A DNA stretch of 46,040 nucleotides from Phaeobacter sp. (GCF_022825805.1 NZ_JAJDWC010000033.1:1-46040); one strand, 5' to 3'. Positions 1-8,162 are shown, numbered from the stretch's first letter. A program made the numbers and translations. The notes: generated by a model from the letters alone, not told the origin.

Positions 1-55
1 CGGCAATGTACTCTTCAAAACGCGCCCGCAGCGCTGATGGCAATGGTGCTGGCAT
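1..55 (-). CDS. 5' end of a probable IS630-type transposase (cut by window edge)
   Basis: An open frame starts with ATG at 53-55 on the minus strand and runs off the left edge after 18 codons without a stop. It is preceded by a good Shine-Dalgarno (GGGAGGA, six or so bases upstream), so the start is credible. The peptide begins MPAPLPSALRARFEEYI, which resembles from memory the N-terminal helix-turn-helix leader of IS630-family transposases in Rhodobacteraceae. Only 18 residues are visible, so the family call is inference. The upstream side holds a perfect TTTGGG/CCCAAA inverted repeat at 96-109 that could belong to the element end. Confidence 0.45.
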   Translation of the reverse strand, partial: MPAPLPSALRARFEEYIA

Positions 56-198
56 AAGACATCCTCCCGGATATCTTGAATCACGCCAGCACCAATTTGG
101 GAACCCAAAACGATTCAGACTTCAGGAAAGACGCTTTAGCAGAGTGGCTTGATCTGGTGCAGCGGCCTGATTGATCTGCGTGGCTGCGATGGTGCGCG

Positions 199-1188
199 TC
201 AGTCGGCGCGCCCCATCAGCGCGGCCATATCCAGCATCCGCGCTGAAAAGCCCCATTCATTATCATACCAGCCAAACAGGCGCAGTTGATGGTCGCCCAC
301 GCGGCGGGTTTCCGGCCCCGCGAGGATCAAGGATTCAGGGCGCGCCCGCAGATCGGAGGAGACCAGCGGATGATCCGTCCACCCGAGCACGGCGGAATCA
401 GCGATGGCGCTGCGCAGGCGGGTGTCCACAAAATCGGCGGGCATGGCGGTCTTGGTGCGCAGGATCAGATCCACGGCAGAGACACTGGCTGTCGGCACCC
501 TTACGGCTGCGCCACTGATGCGCCCGGCGAGATGCGGCAGCACCTCATCGATCAAATGCATGGCCGAGGTGGTGGTCGGCACCATGGACTGGGCGCCACC
601 GCGGGATCGGGCGAAATCCCCGCGTGGGGCGTCCACCATCGGTTGCGAATTGGTATAGCAGTGGATCGTGGTCATATGACCGCTGTCAATTCCGATCACC
701 TGATCAACAAGCTTGACCAGCGGGGCCAGCCCGTTGGTGGTGCAGGAGGCATTGGAGATGATCGTGCCATCACGCAGGTCAGCTTCATTTGCGCCCAGCA
801 CAACCGTGCGCTCCGCGGCGGGAGAGGGACCGGAAATGAGCACTTTGCGTGCCCCGGCACTCAGCCCGCGGCTGGCAACATCAGATGTGCGGGCAATGCC
901 GGTACATTCCAGCACCACATCGACGCCCGACAGATCAAGCGTGCTCAGGTCAGGCGTTTGGCGCACGGGGATACGCCGGTCCCCAATCACAAGGCACTCA
1001 CCCTCAACCGAGACGGTCTGACCAAATGGGCCATAGGTGCTGTCGTATTGAAAGAGATAGGCGCACATATCCAGAGGTGCGATATCATTGATACACGCAA
1101 CCACAATTCCCACGCCCCGGTCTGTGGTGAGAATCTGGCGCAAGATTGCGCGTCCGATGCGGCCGAATCCGTTGATGACTATTTTCAT
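199..1188 (-). CDS. gap: Glyceraldehyde-3-phosphate dehydrogenase family protein
   Basis: NAD(P)-dependent dehydrogenase of the GAPDH family, 329 aa, cytosolic. Seen: Rossmann start INGFGRIGR (residues 5-13), catalytic motif SNASCTTN with Cys149, the partner His176 in TTIHCYTN, the RVPT-x-SVS-x-VDL segment, and the C-terminal WYDNEWGFS. Cys149 and His176 fall at the same numbers as in classical GAPDH. The family normally oxidises glyceraldehyde 3-phosphate to 1,3-bisphosphoglycerate; erythrose-4-phosphate dehydrogenase is a close alternative. The residue after the catalytic motif is Gly where most GAPDHs have Cys, and the central loop is divergent, so a secondary paralogue is likely. The start is the Met before KIVINGFGRIG; an upstream in-frame Met would add 17 residues without family support. 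It is the last of three minus-strand genes. Confidence 0.85.
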   Translation of the reverse strand: MKIVINGFGRIGRAILRQILTTDRGVGIVVACINDIAPLDMCAYLFQYDSTYGPFGQTVSVEGECLVIGDRRIPVRQTPDLSTLDLSGVDVVLECTGIARTSDVASRGLSAGARKVLISGPSPAAERTVVLGANEADLRDGTIISNASCTTNGLAPLVKLVDQVIGIDSGHMTTIHCYTNSQPMVDAPRGDFARSRGGAQSMVPTTTSAMHLIDEVLPHLAGRISGAAVRVPTASVSAVDLILRTKTAMPADFVDTRLRSAIADSAVLGWTDHPLVSSDLRARPESLILAGPETRRVGDHQLRLFGWYDNEWGFSARMLDMAALMGRAD

Positions 1189-1320
1189 AGCATAGCTATG
1201 ACAGGGCCTTGGTGACGGCTCAATCCGGCAGAGCGGCAAATCACGCAGGAATTCGGACAGAACCGTGTTTTCCTGACAGATCCGCCGCGCGCACTGCCGG
1301 GGCGGCAGGCCCTATCTAGT

Positions 1321-2160
1321 CTAGCCTTGGCTGGATACGGGCGCCAGTGGCATGTGGCGGTTCACGTCTTTATACAGCAGATACCGGAAGCGTCCGGGCC
1401 CACCCGCATAGCAGGCCTGCGGGCAGAACGCGCGCAACCACATGAAATCGCCGGCTTCCACCTCGACCCAATCCTGGTTGAGCCGGTAGACTGCTTTGCC
1501 CTCCAGCACGAAAAGCCCGTGCTCCATCACATGGGTCTCGGCAAATGGAATGACGCCGCCGGGTTCAAAGGTCACGATGGTGACATGCATGTCATGGGCC
1601 AGATCAGCGGGATCTACAAACCGGGTGGTCGCCCAACGTCCATCTGTTCCGGGCATGGGGGTGGGGGCAATGTCGCGTTCGTTTGCGATCAGGGGCTGGG
1701 GCTTGTCCACGCCTGGCGCCGCGCACCAGCGCTTGCGGATCCAGTGAAACCCAACGGGCGCATCCGAGGTGTTTGCCAACGACCATGTGGCGCCAGCCGG
1801 TATATAGGCATAGCCACCGTCGTTCAGTTGGTGTTCTGTCCCTTCAATCGTGAGCGACAGACATCCGCTTGTCACAAACAGAACCGATTGCGCGGCTGCA
1901 TCGGTTTCGGGTTGATCGGACCCACCAGTGGGCGCAAGTTCGACGATATATTGCGAAAAGGTCTCTGCAAAACCGCTCATCGGGCGCGCGATCACCCACA
2001 TGCGCATGCCCGTCCAGCCCGGCAGAAACGAGGTCGTGATATCCCGCATCGTCCCCTTCGGGATGACGGCATAGGCATCCGTGAACATGGCGCGATCCGT
2101 CAGCAACTGCTCTTGGCCGGGATGTCCCCCTGTCGGGGTGAAATAGCGCGAAGATGTCAT
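1321..2160 (-). CDS. allE: (S)-ureidoglycine aminohydrolase (bicupin)
   Basis: 279-aa bicupin that matches the AllE/YlbA/UGlyAH family, which releases ammonia from (S)-ureidoglycine to give (S)-ureidoglycolate in allantoin (purine) breakdown. The C-terminal cupin carries the manganese ligands of the family in order: Glu208, His210, His214 (in ETHVMEHG) and Gln248 (in PQACYAGG). The N-terminal cupin (about residues 60-130) lacks this set, as is normal for the family. The start at 2160 has an AAGGA Shine-Dalgarno four to five bases upstream; a longer frame of nine residues has no such support. It lies downstream of an IclR regulator on the same strand, 113 bp apart. No allantoinase, allantoate hydrolase or ureidoglycolate enzyme is in the window. 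Confidence 0.85.
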   Translation of the reverse strand: MTSSRYFTPTGGHPGQEQLLTDRAMFTDAYAVIPKGTMRDITTSFLPGWTGMRMWVIARPMSGFAETFSQYIVELAPTGGSDQPETDAAAQSVLFVTSGCLSLTIEGTEHQLNDGGYAYIPAGATWSLANTSDAPVGFHWIRKRWCAAPGVDKPQPLIANERDIAPTPMPGTDGRWATTRFVDPADLAHDMHVTIVTFEPGGVIPFAETHVMEHGLFVLEGKAVYRLNQDWVEVEAGDFMWLRAFCPQACYAGGPGRFRYLLYKDVNRHMPLAPVSSQG

Positions 2161-2273
2161 GGATCGTTCCTTTTGCTTGCCTGCCAATTTATGGCCAAAC
2201 GGCCATTGGGCTCCTAGAGCCGGGCTGCAGGTAGCATCCTCTGTGATTTTTTGAATATCGAGCGGCGGGCTGC

Positions 2274-3044
2274 CTACAGCTCCAACAAGGCTTGGTTTTG
2301 GCGCAATTCTGCGGCGCAGAGCTGCAAGGCGCGCAAAGACAGTTCCGTTGCATGTGCCGGGTCGGCCCCACGGGGCGACGAGCTGCCCACAACAATGGGG
2401 GTCTCTCCCGGTTTGGATGCTGGCACCGCATAGCCGACGATCCCCGTTTCAAACTCACTGTCGGTCACCGCGTAGCCACGGTCTCGCGCCAGGGTCACAC
2501 GGGCCATGATCTGTCCCCGCTCGGTGAGGGAGTGATCGGTGTGGCGTGGTATCTCGGCCTGATCCAGTGTCTCGACAGCCGTTTCCGTGGGCAGCCCGGC
2601 GAGCAGCATCCTGCCAAGGCTGGTGTGGGCCAGCGGGATATGCGCGCCTGCCGTAAACCCGTATGTGACCGGCGCGTGATCCACTGTGGACTGCGCCAAC
2701 AGCAACACCCGGCCTTGGTCCAACGTGGCCAGCGTGATTTCTGCGCCCAGACTGCGGGCATGACGGTTCAACACCGGCTGGACCTTGCGACCGAAGTTAT
2801 TGGCCTGCAAAAACCCACCCGATAGTGCGAGTACCTTCGGTGTGAGAGACAACACCCGCCCTTGCTGCCGCAAATACCCGGCTTGTACCAATGTCAGAGC
2901 ACCTCGGCGCGCAGTGGCCCGATCCTGGCCGGTGCGGCGGGCAATATCCGCGAGTGTCAGTGTCGGGGTCGCTGCGTCAAACACAGCCAAGACAGCCAGC
3001 CCTTTGGCAAAGCTGGACGAAATATTGCGGTCTTGCTCAGTCAT
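2274..3044 (-). CDS. IclR-family transcriptional regulator
   Basis: 256-aa DNA-binding regulator. An N-terminal winged helix-turn-helix (about residues 13-70, with KGLAVLAVFDAA and LTLADIARRTGQDRATARR) is followed by an IclR effector domain (about 75-250; GFTAGAHIPLAHTSLGRMLLAG and the ARDRGYAVTDSEFETGIVGYAVPA stretch typical of the family). Many IclR members control small-molecule catabolism. The gene sits directly upstream of the ureidoglycine aminohydrolase on the same strand and faces the divergent glutamine-synthetase-like gene, so control of ureide or nitrogen use is a reasonable inference. Start chosen at the Met before TEQDRNISSSF because the domain begins there; its Shine-Dalgarno (GAAAG) is weak, and upstream Met codons exist. 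Confidence 0.85.
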   Translation of the reverse strand: MTEQDRNISSSFAKGLAVLAVFDAATPTLTLADIARRTGQDRATARRGALTLVQAGYLRQQGRVLSLTPKVLALSGGFLQANNFGRKVQPVLNRHARSLGAEITLATLDQGRVLLLAQSTVDHAPVTYGFTAGAHIPLAHTSLGRMLLAGLPTETAVETLDQAEIPRHTDHSLTERGQIMARVTLARDRGYAVTDSEFETGIVGYAVPASKPGETPIVVGSSSPRGADPAHATELSLRALQLCAAELRQNQALLEL

Positions 3045-3497
3045 TTTGGTCTTTCGGAAATGTCGCATATGCCGCGCGGGTGCGGGCCGACGAAGTAAAG
3101 TCAAATCTGCGCTGGATGATTGGGGACAGCCATAAGGGTCGTCAACCCTGTTGCACCGTCTGGGGCACCGCCAAAACCGGCTTTTTCTGGCTTGGCGGGT
3201 TTTTGTCGTGAGCCACACTCCGTTTCACGTGTATCGCGGCGCGCCGAATTGTTCCTTTTGCGTAAGGTTGTGGACTTTATGAGTTATTCCGCGCAGGTTC
3301 GGCGTTATACGATTGAACAACAAGCGACCTGATCTGATCACCGGCCCCAAGCCTCTGCGGTGGAACTGCAGAAAGTGCAGGGCACAGGCTAGATCGAAAC
3401 ACGCCAGATCAAAACAGGCCAGATCGAAACAGTCGAGATCGAAACGGGTTGTCGCCGCTCTTGAGGGCGCAGCCGAAGCCGGGGGACACTGAGTAGT
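3045..3497. other. 453-bp divergent intergenic region between IclR and glutamine-synthetase-like genes
   Basis: No convincing gene. It must hold the promoters of the minus-strand IclR unit and the plus-strand glutamine-synthetase-like gene. The distal part (3376-3450) carries four 15-bp imperfect tandem repeats listed separately. I see no clear riboswitch, tRNA or terminator in it. Confidence 0.6.
3391..3450 (-). repeat. 15-bp tandem repeat tract (LACFD-type), copy 1
   Basis: Four contiguous 15-bp units on the plus strand start at 3391, 3406, 3421 and 3436, each beginning AGATCRAAAC. Read on the minus strand the unit is CTG GCC TGT TTY GAT, i.e. the pentad Leu-Ala-Cys-Phe-Asp; a further degenerate unit (CTA GCC TGT GCC) extends to about 3376. 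The same unit with the opposite orientation recurs at 19751-19840. The tract ends 47 bp before the glutamine-synthetase-like start. Confidence 0.85.
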
Positions 3498-4940
3498 ATG
3501 CGCAGATCAACACCAGGCGCAGGCGTAAGCTCTCTGAGCCGCATGACAGAAGATGAGATTGCATCCATCTTGTCCCAAGTGGAAACCCACAGGCTGGAGA
3601 CCGTGCGGATCCTGTTTGCCGATCAACACGGGATTTTGCGGGGCAAAACAATCGTGGCGTCGGCTTTGCCGAGCGTGTTGGCGCAGGGGCTGGCCGTCCC
3701 ATCAACTCTGTTGCTGAAGGACACATCGCACCGCACGGTGTTTCCGGTCTGGAGCGAGGGGCCGGAGGCAGCGGCATCGCCAATGAAAGGGGCAAGCGAC
3801 ATCCTGCTGTTGCCGCGCGCAGAGACCTTTCGCATCTTGCCGTGGTCACCGCATTCGGCGTGGATCTTCTGCCATGTTGCCTTCGAAGATGGGCAGCCTG
3901 TGCCATTTGGCTCCCTGCATGTCTTGGAGCAAGCAATGGACAGGTTGGCATCTTCGGGGATGGAGCTGCGCGTCGGGCTTGAAGTTGAATTCCAGATTTT
4001 CGAACGTGTGCCCTCTGCGCAGGTCGGGTCTGCGCCGGGTCCGATGGCCACAGAGATCGAAACCCGAAATCTCATCGATGGCTATCAATATCTGACAGAA
4101 ACCCGGTACAGCGAAGCCGAAGACATTCTGGATCGATTGCGTCGTGCCGCGCAGGCCATGGGCTTGGCTGTGCGCAGTGTCGAAATCGAAATGGGACCGA
4201 GCCAGTTTGAATTCACCTTCGAGCCTGCGGACCCGATCACACAAGCGGATGCGATGATCACGTTCCGCACTTTGGCAAAAGAGATCTGTGCGCGTCACGG
4301 ATTGCACGCCAGTTTCATGCCCAAGCCCCGGCAGGATCATGCCATGGCAAACGGCTGGCATATCCATCAATCGCTGATCGACCAAAGCACCGGGCGCAAC
4401 CTGTTTGAACCGGAGGCCGACCACAGTCTGACGCCCCAAGCGGGCAGTTGGATGGCCGGACTGCTGGCGCATGCCGAAGCGACGTCGCTCTTGGTGGCCC
4501 CGACCGTGAACAGCTACAAGCGGTATCTTCCGTATCAAATGGCCCCCAACCGGATCCAATGGGGGCGGGACAATCGCGGTGCGATGTTGCGCGCGCTGAT
4601 GCGGCCCCACAATCCCCACAGCCGGGTGGAAAACCGTGCGCCGGACAGTTCGGCAAACCCGTATTTCGCCCTCGCCGCGCAGATTATTGCAGGTCACGAA
4701 GGGGTGCAGTCCGGGCGCGTGCCGCCTGACCCAACGGTGGCACCCTATTCCGATGATGCCCGCAAATTGCCTCGCTCACTGGGGCAGGCGCTGCTCGCCT
4801 TTTCGCAATCAGACCTCATGCGGCAGGCGCTGGGCACTGAGGTGGTCGACTATCTGACAGTTCTGAAAGACATGGAGTGGAACCGATATCTCGACACGGT
4901 CAGCGAATGGGAACAGGCAGAGTACTTCGATCTCTATTGA
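3498..4940 (+). CDS. Glutamine synthetase family protein (GlnT/PuuA-like gamma-glutamyl ligase)
   Basis: 480-aa member of the glutamine synthetase superfamily, which joins ammonia or an amine to glutamate using ATP. Seen: an N-terminal beta-grasp part (VRILFADQHGILRGKTI), the metal-binding ExE in GLEVEFQIFE, a GPSQFEFTF segment, the NGWHIHQSL motif (equivalent of NGSGxHxHQS), the substrate/ATP arginines around NRIQWGRDNRG, and the ENRAPDSSANPYFALA block near residue 385. These fit gamma-glutamylpolyamine/amine synthetases better than housekeeping GlnA, which is shorter in this N-terminal part and carries an adenylylation Tyr loop not evident here. The ATG at 3498 has a GGGGGA sequence eleven bases upstream; an internal ATG at 3543 begins nearer to the conserved domain but lacks a Shine-Dalgarno. 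It is divergent from the IclR regulator. Substrate unknown. Confidence 0.8.
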   Translation: MRRSTPGAGVSSLSRMTEDEIASILSQVETHRLETVRILFADQHGILRGKTIVASALPSVLAQGLAVPSTLLLKDTSHRTVFPVWSEGPEAAASPMKGASDILLLPRAETFRILPWSPHSAWIFCHVAFEDGQPVPFGSLHVLEQAMDRLASSGMELRVGLEVEFQIFERVPSAQVGSAPGPMATEIETRNLIDGYQYLTETRYSEAEDILDRLRRAAQAMGLAVRSVEIEMGPSQFEFTFEPADPITQADAMITFRTLAKEICARHGLHASFMPKPRQDHAMANGWHIHQSLIDQSTGRNLFEPEADHSLTPQAGSWMAGLLAHAEATSLLVAPTVNSYKRYLPYQMAPNRIQWGRDNRGAMLRALMRPHNPHSRVENRAPDSSANPYFALAAQIIAGHEGVQSGRVPPDPTVAPYSDDARKLPRSLGQALLAFSQSDLMRQALGTEVVDYLTVLKDMEWNRYLDTVSEWEQAEYFDLY

Positions 4941-5053
4941 TGCGTTGCTGTGGCCCCTGCTGCGAGGTCGCAGGTGATGCGACAGCAGGCGGCTCAGAAA
5001 CGGCAAATGGTGATTGATCGCGCATCCCCGCTTTGCTACCGTTTTTTCGCCCA

Positions 5054-5215
5054 GGTGGGAGAACTGGACAGGGAAAATCCTGTTCGGTGCCGAAGGAGCA
5101 ACCGCCCCGGAAACTCTCAGGCCACAGGACCGTTTGGGCAACAACAACTCTGGAGAGATCCGGCCTGCGCCGGGCGCCGAAGGGATAGCGATCTCAGGCA
5201 GATGGACAGAGGGGG
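5054..5215 (+). promoter_or_regulatory. Tandem glycine riboswitch
   Basis: Two consecutive glycine aptamers precede gcvH. Aptamer 1 (about 5054-5132) shows GTGCCGAAGGAGCAACCGC, GGAAACTCTCAGGC and CAGGACCG. Aptamer 2 (about 5133-5215) shows the linker CGTTTGGGCAACAACAACTC, GGAGAGA, GGCGCCGAAGGGA, GCGATCTCAGGCAGATGGAC and AGAGGGG. These are the conserved cores of the gcvT/glycine RNA motif. Known for the class: glycine binding generally turns on glycine cleavage genes. A run of about 170 bp separates the aptamers from the gcvH start and would hold the expression platform; a CCGC/GCGG hairpin at about 5302-5320 is a candidate, but I cannot assign a mechanism. Confidence 0.93.
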
Positions 5216-5386
5216 CGTCGACGGTGCAGGCTTGCTCTGCGCCCATTTTGATGCCGGGCAACCAAACAGCATGACGGACCGGCGCGTTTGAAACACGGAT
5301 GCCGCCCGTTGAGCGGCGGTTAAACGGGTTGGACAAGGGCCGCAGAGGTCCGCGCCCAATCTTGCCACCTGCAAAGGAAGTGACCA

Positions 5387-5746
5387 ATGAAATACACCGA
5401 AGAACACGAATGGCTGCTCAGCGAGGGTGATATCATCACCGTCGGCATCACCACCCATGCCGCCGAGCAGCTGGGCGACGTGGTCTTTGTTGAATTGCCA
5501 GAGGTGGGCACCGAAGTCAGCAAAGATGACGAGATCGTCGTCATCGAATCCGTCAAAGCAGCCTCCGACATTCTGGCACCGCTGGACGGTGAAATCGTTG
5601 AAATCAACGAGGCGCTGGCGGACAACCCCGGATCCGTCAACGAAGATCCGCAGGGCGAGGCGTGGTTCTTCAAGATCAAACCTTCGGATCTGTCGCCCAT
5701 GGACGACTACATGGATGAAGCCGGATACAAAGATTTCATTGGCTGA
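5387..5746 (+). CDS. gcvH: Glycine cleavage system H protein
   Basis: 119-aa lipoyl carrier of the glycine cleavage complex; it shuttles the methylamine intermediate between the P, T and L proteins. Seen: [10 protein letters not shown] start, the lipoyl hammerhead with Lys57 in ESVKAASDI, and the C-terminal [19 protein letters not shown] stretch. Length is as expected for bacterial GcvH. A clear Shine-Dalgarno (AAGGAAG) lies seven bases before the ATG. It is preceded by a tandem glycine riboswitch and followed by an intrinsic terminator, so it is probably a single-gene transcript. gcvT and gcvP, usually adjacent, are not in the window. Confidence 0.97.
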   Translation: MKYTEEHEWLLSEGDIITVGITTHAAEQLGDVVFVELPEVGTEVSKDDEIVVIESVKAASDILAPLDGEIVEINEALADNPGSVNEDPQGEAWFFKIKPSDLSPMDDYMDEAGYKDFIG

Positions 5747-5809
5747 TTTTATGCGGGCTTTGCTCTTGGGCAGAGCCGATTGCAAATTGCAGGATCAGTT
5801 GATCGCAAG

Positions 5810-5832
5810 CGGGCCCCTGAGGGCCCGTTTTT
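5810..5832 (+). terminator. Rho-independent terminator after gcvH
   Basis: A perfect stem CGGGCCC / GGGCCCG with loop CTGA is followed directly by TTTTT. It lies 64 bp after the gcvH stop and closes the riboswitch-controlled transcript. Confidence 0.9.
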
Positions 5833-6022
5833 GTGTTTGCAGGCACGGCTTTCTGTTCTGTCTTCGGGTCACGGCATGAAAGTTTCGGGCACTAAAATGC
5901 CGGGCTGATTTCGACCTAGGGTAATTGGGGTCTGCGATGTGACGTGCCGTCAGATGGCTAGACAGCGCTGGCCCCGCCAAGCCATGCTGGTTGCACATCC
6001 GGCAAGAGGAGGATCGGTGGTT

Positions 6023-7246
6023 ATGGACATGAATTTAGGTATGCGCAGCGAGAGCGAGGCGCTTCTGCATCAGGTCAAAACCATGATCCAGGATGAGATC
6101 CAGCCCCTGGAAGCAGAGTATCACGGCGAAATCGACAAAGGGGATCGCTGGCAATACACGCCGCGTCAGGCAGAGATCCTCGAAGGATTGAAAGCGACGG
6201 CCAAGTCCCGCGGGCTGTGGAATTTCTGGCAGTCTGATCCGCAGTTGGGCAAAGGGCTGACAACAGTCGAATACGCCTATTTTGCCGAGGAAATGGGCAA
6301 GACGCCTCTGGCGGCAGAGGTGTTCAACTGTTCTGCACCGGATACGGGCAATATGGATGTCTTCGCCCGCTACGGCAGCGAGGAGATGAAACAGCGTTGG
6401 CTGGCGCCATTGCTGGCGGGTGACATCCGCTCTGCCTATCTGATGACAGAACCGGATCGCGCCAGTTCGGATGCCACAAATATCTCCCTGTCCTGCGTCG
6501 CGGATGGGGATCACTATGTGCTGAACGGCGAGAAATGGTGGGCTTCTGGCGCTGGGGATCCGCGCTGCAAGGTTTACATCGTCATGGTGCGCACCGGCGG
6601 TGATGACGCGCCGAAACACCAGCGCCATTCAATGATCGTTGTTCCCGCAGACACCCCCGGCATCGAAGTGCTGCGCCCGATGCAGGTCTATGGTCATGAT
6701 GATGCGCCACACGGACATATGCATATCCGGTTCACGGCTGTTCGCGTCCCAGTCGAAAATATGCTGCTTGGTGAGGGGCGGGGCTTTGAAATTGCGCAAG
6801 GTCGCCTCGGGCCCGGCCGTATCCATCATTGCATGCGCGCCATTGGTCAGGCAGAATCCGCGCTGGAGCTGCTGTGCCAACGGGCGCTGAAACGTCAGGC
6901 ATTCGGCAAGCCGCTTGCCGATCTGGGCGCCAATTTCGACATCATCGCCGAAGCGCGGATGGACATCGAAATGGCCCGGCTGCTGTGCCTGAAAGCTGCG
7001 TGGTACATGGATCAGGGGGATGCAAGGGCCGCGGCGCCTTGGATCAGCCAGATCAAAGTGGTGGCTCCGCGCGTCGCGCTGAAGGTCATCGACGAGGCCA
7101 TACAGATGCATGGTGGGGCAGGGATCAGCCAGGACACGCCCCTGGCCCGCGCCTGGACCCATGTGCGCACCCTGCGGCTGGCTGATGGGCCCGATGCGGT
7201 GCACCGGCGTCAGGTTGCGCGCGCCGAATTGCGCACCTACCGCTAG
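6023..7246 (+). CDS. Acyl-CoA dehydrogenase family protein
   Basis: 407-aa flavoprotein of the acyl-CoA dehydrogenase superfamily (alpha,beta-dehydrogenation of acyl-CoA, electrons to ETF). Seen: N-terminal helical domain (about 10-130), middle beta domain with AYLMTEPDRASSDATNI and LNGEKWWASGAGD (about 140-250), and C-terminal helical domain with QAFGKPLADLGAN and IQMHGGAGISQDTPLARAW. The C-terminal LRLADGPDAVHRRQVAR is typical of the ACAD10/11-like branch, in which this stretch replaces the TSEI-type catalytic loop of short-chain enzymes. The ATG at 6023 sits ten bases after a strong AAGAGGAGG; an upstream frame of 28 residues lacks family similarity. It stands alone between the gcvH terminator and the queC leader. 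Acyl substrate not predictable. Confidence 0.9.
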   Translation: MDMNLGMRSESEALLHQVKTMIQDEIQPLEAEYHGEIDKGDRWQYTPRQAEILEGLKATAKSRGLWNFWQSDPQLGKGLTTVEYAYFAEEMGKTPLAAEVFNCSAPDTGNMDVFARYGSEEMKQRWLAPLLAGDIRSAYLMTEPDRASSDATNISLSCVADGDHYVLNGEKWWASGAGDPRCKVYIVMVRTGGDDAPKHQRHSMIVVPADTPGIEVLRPMQVYGHDDAPHGHMHIRFTAVRVPVENMLLGEGRGFEIAQGRLGPGRIHHCMRAIGQAESALELLCQRALKRQAFGKPLADLGANFDIIAEARMDIEMARLLCLKAAWYMDQGDARAAAPWISQIKVVAPRVALKVIDEAIQMHGGAGISQDTPLARAWTHVRTLRLADGPDAVHRRQVARAELRTYR

Positions 7247-7420
7247 GCCTGACCCACGTCATTGCCGCAGGCACGCCCGCTTGCCAATGCGTCCGGCAGC
7301 GCGTCGATGACCCGCTGCCGACCCGCTGGCGAGGTGCGGCCATGACGCCTCGGCATGAGGCGCGGTCATTCTGTCACAGCTCTCTTGCAGGATAGTTCAG
7401 CTGTCGTTATACGCACGGTT

Positions 7421-7454
7421 TCCGGTCGCAGCCTACCCGGACATCAAAACAAGG
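7421..7454 (+). promoter_or_regulatory. Class I preQ1 riboswitch upstream of queC
   Basis: A 34-nt compact aptamer. P1 is UCCGG (7421-7425) with CCGGA (7437-7441), enclosing the loop UCGCAGCCUAC, followed by the A-rich tail CAUCAAAACAAGG. Laid against the known Thermoanaerobacter tengcongensis preQ1-I aptamer as I recall it, the UCGCAG loop, the AC before the 3' P1 strand and the CAAAACAAGG tail are conserved. The final AAGG is also the Shine-Dalgarno of queC, nine bases from its TTG start, so ligand-bound folding should hide the ribosome site and shut down queuosine synthesis genes. The assignment is from memory and pattern, without a covariance search. Confidence 0.85.
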
Positions 7455-7463
7455 ACTGAAAAC

Positions 7464-8162
7464 TTGAAAACACTTGTCATCTGCTCGGGCGGACTCGATT
7501 CCGTGTCCCTTGCCCATGTGCTTGCTGCCAAAGGGCAGCTCTCCCGGCTTGTCTCGTTCGACTACGGACAACGCCACCGTAAGGAACTGGATTATGCGGC
7601 CGCCTGCGGTGCGCGTCTTGGGGTTCCTCATGACATCGTCGACATGCGCTCCATTGGTGCCGCGCTCAGCGGGTCAGCTCTGACGGACGACATCGACGTG
7701 CCCGACGGTCACTACGCCGAAGACACCATGAAGGTCACGGTTGTGCCCAACCGCAATGCCATCATGCTCACGATTGCTTATGGGATTGCCGCGGCCAAAG
7801 GGGACGATGCCGTCGCCACAGCCGTGCACGGTGGGGACCACTTCATCTATCCCGATTGCCGCCCTGCCTTCACCAACGCTTTCGATCAAATGCAACGGAT
7901 GGCCCTGGATGGCTATGCCGATGTCGCATTGGTCACGCCTTTTGTGCATCGCTCCAAAGCCGACATTGTCGCCGATGGGGCAGCGGTCAACACACCCTTT
8001 GAAGACACCTGGTCCTGCTACAAAGGCGGCACACACCACTGTGGCCGCTGCGGCACCTGCGTCGAGCGCCGCGAAGCGTTTCATCTCGCCCAGATCGCGG
8101 ATCCCACCATCTATGAGGATCCTGATTTTTGGCTCACAGCCACCAAAGAGGGAGGCGTCTGA
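7464..8162 (+). CDS. queC: 7-cyano-7-deazaguanine synthase QueC
   Basis: 232-aa ATP-dependent ligase that converts 7-carboxy-7-deazaguanine to preQ0 in queuosine synthesis. Seen: PP-loop SGGLDS (residues 8-13), the SFDYGQRHRKEL motif, VPNRNAIML, HGGDHFIYPDCRP, and four zinc-ligand cysteines 185, 193, 196 and 199 in the pattern Cx7CxxCxxC. The start is TTG at 7464, chosen because AAGGA lies eight bases upstream and no ATG fits; this Shine-Dalgarno is inside the preQ1 riboswitch. First gene of queC-queD-queE-queF; its stop overlaps the queD start by one base (TGATG). Confidence 0.97.
   Translation: MKTLVICSGGLDSVSLAHVLAAKGQLSRLVSFDYGQRHRKELDYAAACGARLGVPHDIVDMRSIGAALSGSALTDDIDVPDGHYAEDTMKVTVVPNRNAIMLTIAYGIAAAKGDDAVATAVHGGDHFIYPDCRPAFTNAFDQMQRMALDGYADVALVTPFVHRSKADIVADGAAVNTPFEDTWSCYKGGTHHCGRCGTCVERREAFHLAQIADPTIYEDPDFWLTATKEGGV

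Noticed and set aside
3391..3450. CRISPR-like array
   Set aside because: Units are contiguous 15-mers without spacers, and there are no cas genes in the window.
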